NCBI GenBank assembly: GCA_002286855.1
Contig: NRSV01000062.1
Coordinates: forward strand, 150,606-214,605
DNA length: 64,000 bases
Source of the DNA: Bipolaris cookei
Lineage: Eukaryota; Ascomycota; Dothideomycetes; Pleosporales; Pleosporaceae
Direction of reading: 5' to 3'
Positions 42,963-54,346 of the stretch are shown piece after piece. The position numbers were made by a program, and so were the translations under genes. The first letter of the stretch is position 1, and each line of letters opens with the position of its first letter. The notes below the pieces were generated by a model. That model worked only from the letters and a program-made list of their open reading frames with translations, did not search any database and was not told where the DNA came from.

Positions 42963-44034
42963 TCAGACTAATGTACACAGAATACAACCGATCGCCTGTA
43001 TTTGTACATATAAGCCAATAAATCATAGTTAATACACAACAAACCTGTACAAAGAGCAGTCGCAGTGCTTTCCAGTTACGAGTACATCGCTGAGAAAGAT
43101 GGCTGTTCAAGACAGTTGTTGTACTTCTCGTGAATATATCCGCCATTTTATGCGGATGATATGGGACTTCAAGTTCCGTCGCCGTGAATGTTGATGGAAC
43201 AGATTGACATGCTGCAGCTGCAATGACACCGAACCGGTCAAGTATATAGTCAACTGGCAGATCGGATTCTGCGATTGTCTCATACTTCAACGTATATGCT
43301 CTACGGCCTTTCTTTTCGAAGTCGGTTTTGCCTACCCAAGCAACAAGATGCTCCAAGTCGACCAGATAGAAAGGATTTGCTGTCTTTCTTAGAAAACGCC
43401 CTTCTGTAATCCTTCTCAAAAGTAGCTGGTTGAGTTTAACCCGGGCGTCTTCCCAGACAGGATTTTGAGAAGAAGCAGCTGCAAGTACATCGCAGTACTT
43501 GAGTCCCATCGAAGCCCACTCATAGTATTGAACCTTATCCATGCCCCAATATTGGGCTGTCTTGATAAGCGGAGCGAGACACTGCTTACTCATTCTGATC
43601 TTAGATTGTGCCGTGTTGATGAATTGCTCCCATTGCTTCGCATCAAAGAGAGAATCTAGCTGCGGCTGTTCATTCTTTCTATAACGGTAACACTCTTCTA
43701 TCATAATCTCGTTCAGTTTTGTAAACAGCCAGTCAACTTGTCTTTGTTGCGAAAGCATCTCGTTCCGTATAGCCATGCATGCTTGGAATTTTTCATCTTC
43801 AGATGATATCGAGCGTAATGAGGTCTGAAGGGCCCGAATATTTGGAGAAGCAGGGTTGAAGTCGAGTATATCGGTACTTTAGAGACTTAGCGCTGAAAAG
43901 ATACTTCACTGTAAGACCTACTTGTGCGTTTTCCTTTCCATCTTGTGTAAAGCCAAAGGCTGAATGATCGATAATTGCGCCCTTAGACAGCTTATATACC
44001 TTAGGGGCTAGTGTTTTGAAGAGGTTGCTAATCC
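42963..44034 (-). CDS. Hypothetical helical protein, 5' end uncertain
   Basis: The main exon (43824-43045, MAIRNEMLSQQRQVDWLF...) is joined upstream across a 97-bp intron (43825-43921) to LAPKVYKLSKGAIIDHSAFG...DGKENAQ. It is joined downstream across 42996-43044 to a short end, AIGCILCTLV, with its stop at 42963. Without that last splice it would end at 42937. The product is mostly helical, with QYYEWASMGLKYCDVLAAAS and FYLVDLEHLVAWVGK. No family is recognised. The first exon is open back to about 44034, but the start codon was not found, so the gene may be longer. Confidence 0.5.
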
Positions 44035-44383
44035 TTGCTCATGATGTGTACGGGGTCAGGTACTGTTGGTAGTGCTACGCAAGTGCCTCTGCGTCATCCT
44101 ATCATGAGGCTAGGAACGCGATGGCTGGCTAACCTTCCTGCCCTTACATTATTGACATATAACTAACTACCCAACCTTTGCTTATAAGATCCTGAACTAC
44201 CGAGCTACATGTAACGCAATTTCAATATAGCGTCTTATGTATGTATTCCGCGCCGAGTGCCCGTTCAGGTTAAGCGGATGCTCTGGTCTTGATGTAATCA
44301 CTCCATCCCCCATCCAAAAAGGCTGACAGAGATGTCTAGGCTGTCGTCGCTCACCAGTCAACTACAGCCTTCCGTTCTTCGAG

Positions 44384-45520
44384 ATGCCCCTGTCACCACA
44401 ATTTCTGTATGACCAGAAGTTCGCCGTCGATAATCGACAAGAAGATAATGCAAGTAGCGATATGGAGAAAAGAATTGCGTCTCTTGGATACCTTCTCTTT
44501 CTTTCGCCGATCCGGAGAAGAATCTTGGATAGTGTGTCCGCCTTCGACGCAGCAAAGTTAGTTAACTTGAAGTTGTGCGTTTTGACTGCGAAGGAAAAAG
44601 AAAAATATTTGAACCCAATCCGAGATTTAGTGTGGGATGTACTTGCGGTCGAAAGACTTTCACGAGAGGGCATGAAACTGATGTTGCTTGGAGACGGCGC
44701 TCATGCACTCGAGCAGCGGTTGCACGCGACAGAACGTTTTTTGAATTCTCGTGGGAACGAAAGGCTCACAATCTACTTATTGGGCACATTTCCAGTATTC
44801 ACGCCGACAGCGACGACGCTCGATTCACTAGTTGGATTCAGCACTACAGGACATTCTAACCTTGTACGGATTAACTGCGACAAGTATCAACTAGGCCGCG
44901 TTCGCGCTGTTTCAGACACAGATGCGAAGGGAGACTTTCTTATGAGTTTCAGTGTACCAATGCAAGCGTCTCCTAATCCTATCAAGGGATCTTGGTATAA
45001 GGTAGACGATGTTCCAGATCGTACGGTTGATTTGTGGGTGTATGTGCCTTCTTTGCGCGATCGGTTTTGCAAAGAAGTCAGGCTAACACCACTGGACGTG
45101 CTGCGGATGGTGAGAGCAAATCCATTGCTCATGTCACTACCACGTTTTCCTCTGAAATCAATGTTCATTACGAAATGTAGAAAAAAAACGTTTCGTGGTG
45201 TAGCACACAGCGCTTTACTTAGTTCACTAGGTTTTATATTGACACTAAGCCAGCTACTTCATTTATATGCAGGACGCTGTCGGTTGGGGAAATCATTGCT
45301 CACAGCTGCGGGTGTACAGTCTTTAGAAGGAACTTCCGTAGATCAGTTTTCAAGCGACGAAGTCTCTGTGCGACGACTGATCGCACACTATAGAAAATTC
45401 CCGTTTGGTGTTGATTCAGGTTCGCGCGCAGCGATCGATTTCACGCAGGTACCAAACATACGGCTCTTCCTCGACGTAGCCAATTTTAGCACCTTGGGCA
45501 GGAGAGTCACTCTAAGTTAA
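44384..45520 (+). CDS. F-box-like hypothetical protein
   Basis: Intronless gene of 378 residues. Residues about 25-85 (LGYLLFLSPIRRRILDSVSA, FDAAKLVNLKLC, YLNPIRDLVWD) have the spacing of a divergent F-box, which would link a substrate to an SCF ubiquitin ligase. The remainder is mixed alpha/beta (ERLTIYLLGTFPVFTPT, DLWVYVPSLRDRF) with no clear repeats. The first ATG of the frame was used. The F-box call is tentative. Confidence 0.55.
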   Translation: MPLSPQFLYDQKFAVDNRQEDNASSDMEKRIASLGYLLFLSPIRRRILDSVSAFDAAKLVNLKLCVLTAKEKEKYLNPIRDLVWDVLAVERLSREGMKLMLLGDGAHALEQRLHATERFLNSRGNERLTIYLLGTFPVFTPTATTLDSLVGFSTTGHSNLVRINCDKYQLGRVRAVSDTDAKGDFLMSFSVPMQASPNPIKGSWYKVDDVPDRTVDLWVYVPSLRDRFCKEVRLTPLDVLRMVRANPLLMSLPRFPLKSMFITKCRKKTFRGVAHSALLSSLGFILTLSQLLHLYAGRCRLGKSLLTAAGVQSLEGTSVDQFSSDEVSVRRLIAHYRKFPFGVDSGSRAAIDFTQVPNIRLFLDVANFSTLGRRVTLS

Positions 45521-45561
45521 TTTTCGAGTCGTTGTACCCATTCTCGTATTTATGGCAGGAC

Positions 45562-45680
45562 TGGATGCAACGGGTATAAATTATAAACGGATTTCGTTGT
45601 TACACTCGTTGCAGGCAACTCAATCATGCTTTCTTATAAGTTCTTTCAAGTAACTGAGGATAATTACTACTTCTATATAT
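45562..45680. repeat. Dispersed LTR-like repeat, copy B
   Basis: Related to copies at 3839 and 57555: it shares CAACGGGTA, ACACTCGTTG and the CTTTCTTATAAGTTCTTT box. Probably a fragment of the same transposon family. Confidence 0.45.
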
Positions 45681-46289
45681 CTCGTCTGGCGTGTGACGGC
45701 ATGACAGTCACTTCTAATCCAGCTATACGTAGGAGCTCATTTCGGCGCTTCCATAGTATTGACGGGCCCAAACCTGCCTCTCATGTTACAGCCTAGTATC
45801 GCCTCATCAATTTGTCCTGCTGAGCAAGAGCCCTTTCAAGCCTCCTGGGCTGTAACTCGTACGTGATCTTTAGATTTGAGGGCGCGTTACGATGCTGTAT
45901 GTATGTAGTTATACAAGATATTGTATTTTATAGAGAGCTAGGATCTAGGCTATAGAGCTTCATATTTACTTATATAACTACAATGTTTGTTGCCTAAGCA
46001 ACAATCAGGCCGGGCAAGTGGGTAAGCGAGGTCGTAGACGAGAAGAAAAGGCGAAGGACGTTCCGCCCGTTACAATGGACCTTGATGGCAAACTAGCCAC
46101 AGAGTCTAACAGTAGTTCTATTGAAGCCTAGTTAGACTACTTTCTTGACTATTCTGAACAACCCAAGGATAAACACACGCTGTTCAATCAGTAATCCGCC
46201 TACATAAATTGAAGCCCTTCCAAAAACGCATTCGGCAATGGAGCAGACCCCGAAATGCCAGGTTTTGGCATATATAATTCAGGTAGGAA

Positions 46290-46660
46290 CACGTTCTTTA
46301 CCTTTCAAGTCTGCAGCTTAGAATTGAACTTTCACCTGACCTCAATATGCGGTGTCAACACTGGTGCTTTACAAGCGCGTTGTTGGGTAATGTCCTCGCC
46401 CAATCAACAATGATGATTGATCTTCAACACAATCGGGTTGAGCAAGCTGATTGCCCGCGAAGGGTAGGCAAAACATTGGTCGCTCACAATCAAAGCTAAC
46501 GGCTAGGCAAAGTTGCACTTTTGCTCAAAGACAGCATGGAGTGAATGTGCTGCACCAATCATATCATCCGACCGCTGCGTAGCCGCCGACAGGCTTAATG
46601 ATGTCGCGTCTATTGCAATCGATTTAGGCTTGTGCTGCCAATTCTTTACGTATGTCTAGT
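46290..46660 (-). pseudogene. Decayed reading frame of unknown family
   Basis: The minus strand reads continuously for about 115 codons (KSIAIDATSLSLSAATQRSD, then LALIVSDQCFAYPSRAISLL), broken only by in-frame TAG and TGA codons. Each stop is one C-to-T or G-to-A step from a sense codon. It looks like a mutated gene fragment; I cannot name it. The rest of 45681-47450 is AT-rich with no gene, apart from another short interrupted frame at 46010-46190. Confidence 0.35.
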
Positions 46661-47458
46661 CTTACACTAGGTCTTTAGTTAAATCTCTAAATATTTAGTG
46701 ACGATAACTGTGACAATGTATACAAAGATGAAGGAGGGGAAGGACTATGGTATCCCGGCCTCAAGGAAGTATCTGCTACCTTCAGAGAGCAAGTGGGCAG
46801 TTACATGTGCAGAAATGGGACTACTTCATCAATCTGTCCAGGGGCAGGTGCTGGAAACCTAGTTGCTTCTAAAAATGCAGCTACTCCCACTGCTAACTAG
46901 TAGTTAAATTGTCTAAGGTTGAATACGTAGCCTGCCTACAAGCATAGCGCTGCTAAGTTTCTTCTTAAGTAGTATTAAAATATAACCATCATCTTGATGC
47001 TTGTCCAATATTGGTGCTTATTGTACATAAACACTTTATAACTTACTAGAAGCAATAACCTTCCTGTCGTTGACTATGGCCTGCATGCTATCCCATGTCC
47101 CGACACGCCCAGAGTAATTTCCTCAACCTAAGATGCGTCTCTAAGTATAGCGATACAGTGTGTCGCGAGACAGGTTCAAGCTTCAGAAATCCAGAAATGC
47201 TACCTATCACAATTCAAAGGTTGTTAAAAAAGCTTAAAGATTCTCCAGTAACCATTAATCAAGTCGAGTCATCTCTGATATGGATTGCCGCATTGTCGGA
47301 CTTGGTTATTGCCGCACTCTTTGGCGCGTGATGACAACTGTATGTTGTATTCATTCATGATTATCTGCGTCGGCTCAAATAGTACGTTGCATAGTTAGAT
47401 AGCTATCGACACTCCATCTAATACAACATTGTTGCACCCTGCGTTGTCTTTGGTATAA

Positions 47459-47530
47459 CGTCCATCCCTCAGTGCCGGGACGCACGGCGTGACGGGACAC
47501 CTTTTCTTCCGGATGCTCGGGTTGCCCGTA
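47459..47530. repeat. Left arm of an inverted repeat flanking the HET-NLR
   Basis: About 70 bp similar to the reverse complement of 52325-52391, sharing CGTCCATCCCT and GACGGGACACCTTTTCT. Both arms translate to a similar peptide (KRCPVTPxVxAxRDG), so they may be remnants of one duplicated gene rather than transposon ends. Confidence 0.6.
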
Positions 47531-48337
47531 ACGTACTTAAAAATAGACAGATGCAATACGCCTCCATTCTGCAGCTCTTGCTCTTCCAGTGCATCACCCT
47601 CCGACGCCGAAAAGCGTGCTGTTAACCATGCTGTCGCTCGTTCTGTCGGTGCCGTCCATCGACTCTCCTCTAATACCCCCTTGTTTATTCGCAACAACTA
47701 ACGTTTGCAGAGAGCTCGGTGGGCTAGAAAGAAAGCTAAGATAGAAAAGATCAAGACTACATACTCAAATAGTCGACTTAAGGTGAGCAGCGTGCATCCC
47801 GGCAGTTTCTCCGCGCTAGCGACAACATCGTCAAAACGCCTCGAACCGGCCATGCGACTTTAGCGACATTTGGTAGCAGTACTCCGTAGCGTGATGAGAT
47901 ATCTGCGAGGGGTTGCGCGCTGTGGCTGAGAGCTGCGGCTCCCACTTATCGCCTGACCTTAGACCGCTCTTATTCCCGGGCTGGTAAGCAGCCGCCCCCG
48001 TCGTACAGAGCCAGGCGAGACGCTATAACGATAATCTTTGTAGATTAGTTAGTTAGCCATATTTGCTGGCATCTTACCTACATGTGCACTCTTCTAACAT
48101 GAGTTTGCAAGGCAAACACTGCCTTGGCGTAAATAGTGAGGGGAGGCAGTGCAGAACGCTGGGCGCTTGATGCAGAGCATCTTCAGCTCGGTTGGATGCA
48201 CAGCCTCACCAGGCTGGCTTCTCTGCCTTCTCGCAAAGATGCCATTCTACTCCCACTAACATTCTACTCTCACTAATCTACCACCAAAGTCGTTCACGCC
48301 TCTGATTCTTTAGACTAAAGTTCGAGCTGCAAGCGTC

Positions 48338-51300
48338 ATGCGGCTTCTCCATTTCGACGCACTAGGCAGCCTGATTTTGACAGACTTTCGCGGCAAGCGG
48401 ATCCCGCCCTACGCTATTCTATCACACCGATGGGGCGACTCCGAGATCCTTATTGAAGATGTATTAAATAGAAACTACAAAGAGAAAGAAGAAGGCTATC
48501 GAAAGCTACGTTTCTGCGCCGAACAAGCAGCTCAGGACGGGCTGCGGTACTTCTGGATCGACACATGCTGCATCGATAGATGGGACAACAACGAGCGCTC
48601 GAAGGCGATCAACTCGATGTTCCAGTGGTACAAAAATGCGCTACGATGCTACGTTTTCTTGTCAGATGTGTCAGCATCGACCTCAACCTCGACAGGATCT
48701 ATCTTATGCAGGGATTGATTGGAATGTATCGCTTCGGCGAAGCAAGTGGTTCACTCGCGGATGGACGTTGCAGGAGCTGATAGCGCCAGCATCTGTGGAG
48801 TTCTTCTCGTGCGAAGGGCAGCGCATAGGCGACAAAACCTCTCTCGACCAACTACTGCATAGCATCACTAGCATTCCGCTTGCAGCGCTGCGCAACTGTC
48901 CCCTTAACCAGTTCACTATAGATGAGCGCATACGATGGGTCAGCGGTCGCGAAACGACCGAAACAGAAGATATGGTATACTGCCTACTTGGACTTCTTGG
49001 CGTCTCTATGCCTACAACCTATGGCGAAGGAAGGGAGAGTGCGTTAGAAAGACTTCAGGCTGAAGTGGAGAGAGCCGGCCGCGCACCGTCGATCATTCCA
49101 TTCGCGCGCAACAAGTCTTTTGTAGGTCGCGAACTACAGCTCGCTGAACTAGAAGCGAAGCTCTTCAGCAACACACAGACTACCTCGACGCTTACAATAG
49201 TCGGGCCTGGCGGAATAGGTAAATCGCAGCTCGCGCTCGAGGTCGCATACAGAACACTAAAGAAACATAAGCACTGCTCGGTCTTCTGGATCGATGCGAG
49301 TGACAAAGATAGTCTCGACCAGTCCTATACTAGTATTGCACAGAAGCTTGGCGTTCCTGGTTATAACGGTAACCGGGTAGACATAGAGCAGATCGTGAAA
49401 CGCTGCATAGCAAAGCTAAGTACGCGGCAGTGTTTATTGATCTTCGACAACTTCGAGAGCACAACTGTCCAGCATGGTGGCTCGTTAACGGCAGAAGCTG
49501 TAGACTTGGCCGACTTTCTGCCGCAATCTAAGCTGTGTTCTGTCATTTTCACAACAACAGAAAGCGACACGGCTAAGACGCTTGCTCCACAGGATGTGGT
49601 AGCGCTGCGTGAGCTGACGCCAGACACGGCGCTGAGGATGTTGCAATCCCGTTTGACAACTCCGCTCTCTAATGCTGAACAGCCTGCAGCCATACGCTTG
49701 CTAAGAGAACTATCACACCTGCCTCTAGCAGTGTCGCAAGCGGCAGCGTGCATAAACGCAAGCAATATGACAGTGCAGCAGTACCAAGCACGACTACACG
49801 ACCACGACCAAGCAGCTCTTAAGCGCAGCAATGACTTGCGTGAAAGCGAGCAGGGAGAGTCTAGTCTGAGAAAGGCTGTAGCTGCTACACTATCTCTTTC
49901 TATAGGTCAAGTCCAGCAGAGTAATGCCATTGCTGCAGAGCAGCTTTACTTTGCTGCGTGCGTAGACCGAAAGGACATTCCGCTCGATCTGCTTGAGGCA
50001 GCTTCGCCGCAGGCCCGTGTAGATGCGATCATGATACTTGACAGGTATGCGCTTATCACAAGGCGACCTGCTGAGTCAGCATTTGACGTGCATCGATTGG
50101 TGCACCAAGCCTTACGAGAGCAACTGCAGATGCAGAGACGGCTTTACGAATGCACTCAACGTACAGTCACGCAGCTACGCCAGGTGTTTCCAAATAGCGA
50201 TTACAGTAACAAAAGCAAATGGAGGCGACTACTACCGCACGCTCAATATGCACTGTCGCATAGTGAGAAGAACGATGACAAGGAGAGAACAAATCTTGCA
50301 GAAGATTGCGCTAGGGCTCTACAGAGGGATGGATAATATAAGAGAGCTGGAGAGCTCTATATACAAGTGATAGAGTCGAGGAAGAGAGTACTAGGTAGCA
50401 AGCACCCCGACACGCTTGTCAGCGTCAATAACCTTGGGTCGGTACTAGAGAGCCAGGGCAAGTACGAGGAGGCAGAAGCGATATATCGACGAGCGATAGA
50501 AGGGTACGAGAAGGTGCTTGGGCGCGAGCACCCTAACACGCTTACTAGCGTCAGCAACCTTGGGTCGGTGCTAGAGAGGCAGGGCAAGTACGAGGAGGTA
50601 GAAGTGATGCATCGACGAGATCTAGAAGGATCTGAGAAGGTGCTTGGGCGCGAGCACCCTGACACGCTTACTAGCGTTAGCAACCTTGGGTTGGTGCTAG
50701 AGAGGCAGGGCAAGTACAAGGAGGCAGAAGTGATGCATCGACGAGCGCTGGAAGGGTACGAGAAGGTGCTTGGGCGCGAGCACCCTAACACGCTTACTAG
50801 CGTCAGTAACCTTGGGGTAGTGCTAGAGAGGCAGGGCAAGTACAAGGAGGCAGAAGTGATGCATCGACGAGCGCTAGAAGCAAGAGAGAAGGTGCTTGGG
50901 CGCGAGCACCCTAACACGCTTACTAGCGTTAGCAACCTTGGGTCGGTGCTAGAGAGGCAGGGCAAGTACGAGGAGGTAGAAGTGATGCATCGACGAGCGC
51001 TGGAAGGGTACGAGAAGGCGCTTGGGCGCGAGCACCCCCACACGCTCACTAGCGTTAGTAATCTTGGGTTGGTGCTATCGAGGCAGGGCAAGTACGAGGA
51101 GGCAGAAGCGATGCATCGACGAGATCTAGAAGGATCTGAGAAGGTGCTTGGGCGCGAGCACCCCAACACGCTCACTAGCGTGTACTGCCTTGCTCACCTG
51201 CTTGCGACGCTCTGTGACTACAAGGAATCTCTTAATCTGTACAGCAGAGCGTGTGACGGGTACAGCGTTGTCTTCGGAGAGCATCACCCCGATACCCGAG

Positions 51301-51377
51301 CATGTCGCCAACACTGTAGCGAAGTGCTTTTGTCATATGAGCAGTCTCGGCTGGCAAGTTCCAGACAGAGAGATTGA
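48338..51377 (+). pseudogene. HET-NB-ARC-TPR NLR, broken by a frameshift and a stop
   Basis: Heterokaryon-incompatibility-type NLR, a trigger of regulated cell death on non-self recognition. HET domain: YAILSHRWGDSEILIEDVL, YFWIDTCCIDRWDNNERSKA, then WFTRGWTLQELIAPASVEFF. NB-ARC: P-loop GPGGIGKSQLALEVAYR, Walker B QCLLIFDNFES, GLPL-like HLPLAVSQAA. Seven TPRs follow. The HET frame ends at 48718; a tandem GATT GATT at 48713-48720 shifts it, and removing one unit restores CRDWNVSLRRSKWF. At 50334-50336 an in-frame TAA interrupts RDG-YKRAGELYIQVIE, where relatives usually have Gln (CAA to TAA). Two lesions make a full-length product unlikely, although the NB-ARC frame (48636-50336) is long and open. 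Confidence 0.85.
50370..51246. repeat. 126-bp TPR-encoding tandem array
   Basis: Seven 42-codon units, the inner ones almost identical at the DNA level (GAGAAGGTGCTTGGGCGCGA, CAGGGCAAGTACGAGGAGG). Units differ mainly at a few positions (Glu/Lys, Ala/Val, Gly/Ser), the pattern of recent unit exchange seen in NLR repeat domains that vary for recognition. Confidence 0.9.
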
Positions 51378-54346
51378 AGCATAGGAGAAACGGAGCGAGT
51401 AGTATTTAGCTAGATACACAGCTTTGTGCAAGGGTAAGTGTGATAGGCTGAGCCTTTGTAGTACTGTCCTCGATGGGATCTCGGTGCGCAACCATACAAT
51501 CCGGGTGTGGAGGCCTGCACCTGGATTCTGCCCATCTAAGAGATAATCAGACGAACCGCACGAGGCAACGCTGAGATCACCTGAAAGAGCTATTTCTCCA
51601 GAGCCGCACCGAGATATAAGCCCCCAGCTAAGCAGTAGATAAATCTCTATCGAATACAATCCTATATACCAACGCATCTGCTCCTTGAGCGTAGCCCCTT
51701 ACAGTAAGTAGGCCTGCCTTCCTCTATCATCTCATCAGTATATTTAGCAGTAACTATAGCAAATTTTTTTTCTAAAGTTAGAGTACATTATCATACTAAA
51801 GTACTTAGTAGCTTTGCACAATAGAGATTGTGCGTACCAGAAATTAGGGACCTAAGGCTATGCTATAATTACTCACAGCGCTGGGAATAACAGCAGCCCA
51901 AAACATCCCACTCAGCGCCGCAATCCTCAGCCACAGTGCACAGCAAGAGTTGCAGACATCTCAGCACGCTACGGTAGCTGAAAACTCGCTTAATAGCACG
52001 GATAGTTAGGTGCGTCCTAACGATCGTGCTGTCCGCGCGGAAAAGCTGCCACACTGCACGCTCTATACCCAAAACTAACATTTTATAGATAGAGTCTAGA
52101 TTTTTACCCTCTTAGCTAGCTTTATAACCTACCGAACTCCTTATAACATAACGATGCTATAGATAAGCAGGGTGGTTCTTAAAGAGGGTTGATTAACAGA
52201 ACTAGCAAAAGGAACCACAGCATAGTGGGTAATACGTTTTTTGGCGCCGGAGGGGGATGCAGTGGAAGAACGAAAGCTGAAGAATAGATGCACGCTAGAC
52301 TGTTCGGCTTGCTAATACTGTGCGAGCATGCCGGGCGCCCGGGAGAAAAGGTGTCCCGTTACGCCGGGTGTCCTGGCACGCAGGGATGGACATTAGCCTT
52401 CCTTCAGCCCAGCCCATTACACTTTAGCCCAGCGATGTAAACTGATGTTTCTCATCAGCAACCCACTATTCAGATTTCAATAACACACATAGCCACAGAT
52501 TGCACTAAACAAACTATAAAATAATAAACAATATCAGATTATAACCTATACACTATTCTTGCAGAAGGATTTGGGAATCCGTAAACCAGAGATAGTTTGC
52601 ATACCCGCTCTACTCTATCATAGTACCATTTAGTCCGCTTAGCCTCAATCTCCGCTAGCTTTCTAACCTTTTATAATTCTAAATAACAAAATTGACTCCG
52701 CTTACATCCATATCTAAGTCCTCGAATTAACCTTATATGATTCGAAACTGCCGCCCGTTCCCAACTCTGGGAGGCGTAAGTGAGATATCTGCAGCTTGTT
52801 TGAATCTGTACGTTGTGCCGATATGGCACCTACTTTTCGCAGTCTAAGGCGCTGAATTGCCTAACTAGTTAGAAAGTATGCAGAGACACCATATTGGGTA
52901 CATGAATCAAACTAGCTCGGTTTGAGAATTTGTTCTGCCCGGGACGATATGAGTGGCTCGGAAGTAAATTTGCTGCTTTCTACGGCGGAGCACAAGATTA
53001 CTTAGTTGCGAAGCAGCAGGGGTCTTGATTCTAATACTGTTACTATTTTGCGTATAGAGTTGCATTATGATATTGAGGCTTTGAAATTTGCGCCAATAGC
53101 AAGTAGTGGTTGAAAGTTTCGATGCTGGATTAGGCATTTGCTGACGGAAGATGTGGGTTAGGTCTCGAGTACAGTGACAGAACTTCAATGTACTATACTT
53201 ATGACGCAGGACGCGTCAACAATGCTGAGTATGAGAGATAGTGCGTTCTAAGAGAATTGTAAAATCCCCAGTTAATTCCTTCCATGTTAAGTTCTTGTTA
53301 GTATGCTCAGTTACAACCGGCATATAGAACGAATAAGTGGAGAAACAACACACCAGACCAGTGACTCTAAAAGCAGTCATTTCGGCTATCGCCTCTACAT
53401 CTCCGACAACCCGAGAACCCGAGGACCCTTTCTCAATCTTTCTCCGCTTCGATGCTTATGTAATGCGCCAGTTGCGCCCAACTAATCATAACGCATCCCG
53501 AGAAATTATGTCTCGACACGAATTTCCCAAAAAAGACTACCACAAGGGCCACGATTCCTAAAATTAATTCCAAAATATGGTCTCGATACGAAAAGACCTG
53601 CAGAGTTCAACAGGTTCGGTTGAAGCTACTCAAACGAGGCATGTGGCGAGTATGTTGTTTGCCAGATGAGATCGCCTATTGCTTCCGCGGCGCAGGTCTG
53701 GGGGTCTGGGCTGGAACTGGCGCTAACACTTGTGATGGAGACGTGGATAAAAATAACGTGGCGTCACAAATGCTTATCTTGTTACACCCCTTTTGGCGGG
53801 GCAAGCTCTCGCGGAGAGCTATAAATCTCGGACGTGGCCCAGTATTCGTGGCAGAGAAGCTCAAGAACTTGGAGAACATGTATTTCACTCCCGTGTTGAT
53901 GAAGTTGCACGGGTTATGAGTTGAAACACGTGCACGCGCTAGCCCCAGTTTTCACGGGTTGCGCCTTCGGGCCGCAGATGCCACGTAATTAAGCACGATC
54001 CCCGAAAAGCAATGTCATCACCGACCCACAATGAATGTCATATCTAGAGACAGAGTCCGCGGACTTGCTTCCATAGGTTCTTGTAGTATCTTGTGTCGTT
54101 ATTGGTTATCAGCCCCAAGCTGTTGAGTCCACAAGCCGCCCATCAATGTTCCAGGTACTGAAACAAAAAGCACTTCCTTCGGGATATTGTGAGCTCAAGA
54201 CTGTGGATGAACACTCGAGAAAGCAACTCTATGCCTATGTTTTGAGCTCAGTCACACATATATGAGCCCAACTGCATCAGTTTAAGCTATGTCGCTTCTT
54301 GGCCACTTTTACACAACAGCTACATCAATCCAAACTTCACCTTATA
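51378..54346. other. Gene-poor region with repeat remnants
   Basis: It contains the right arm of the NLR-flanking inverted repeat (52325-52391). It also has a segment at about 53459-53560 resembling 57826-57925 beside the LINE (shared TATGTAATGCG and TCGACACGAA). No gene is supported; open frames at 52907-53188 and 53620-53919 have poor composition. Confidence 0.5.

Noticed and set aside
50357..51175. 272-codon minus-strand frame across the TPR array
   Set aside because: It arises because the 126-bp repeat lacks stops in that frame; composition is repetitive Ser/Pro/Cys.
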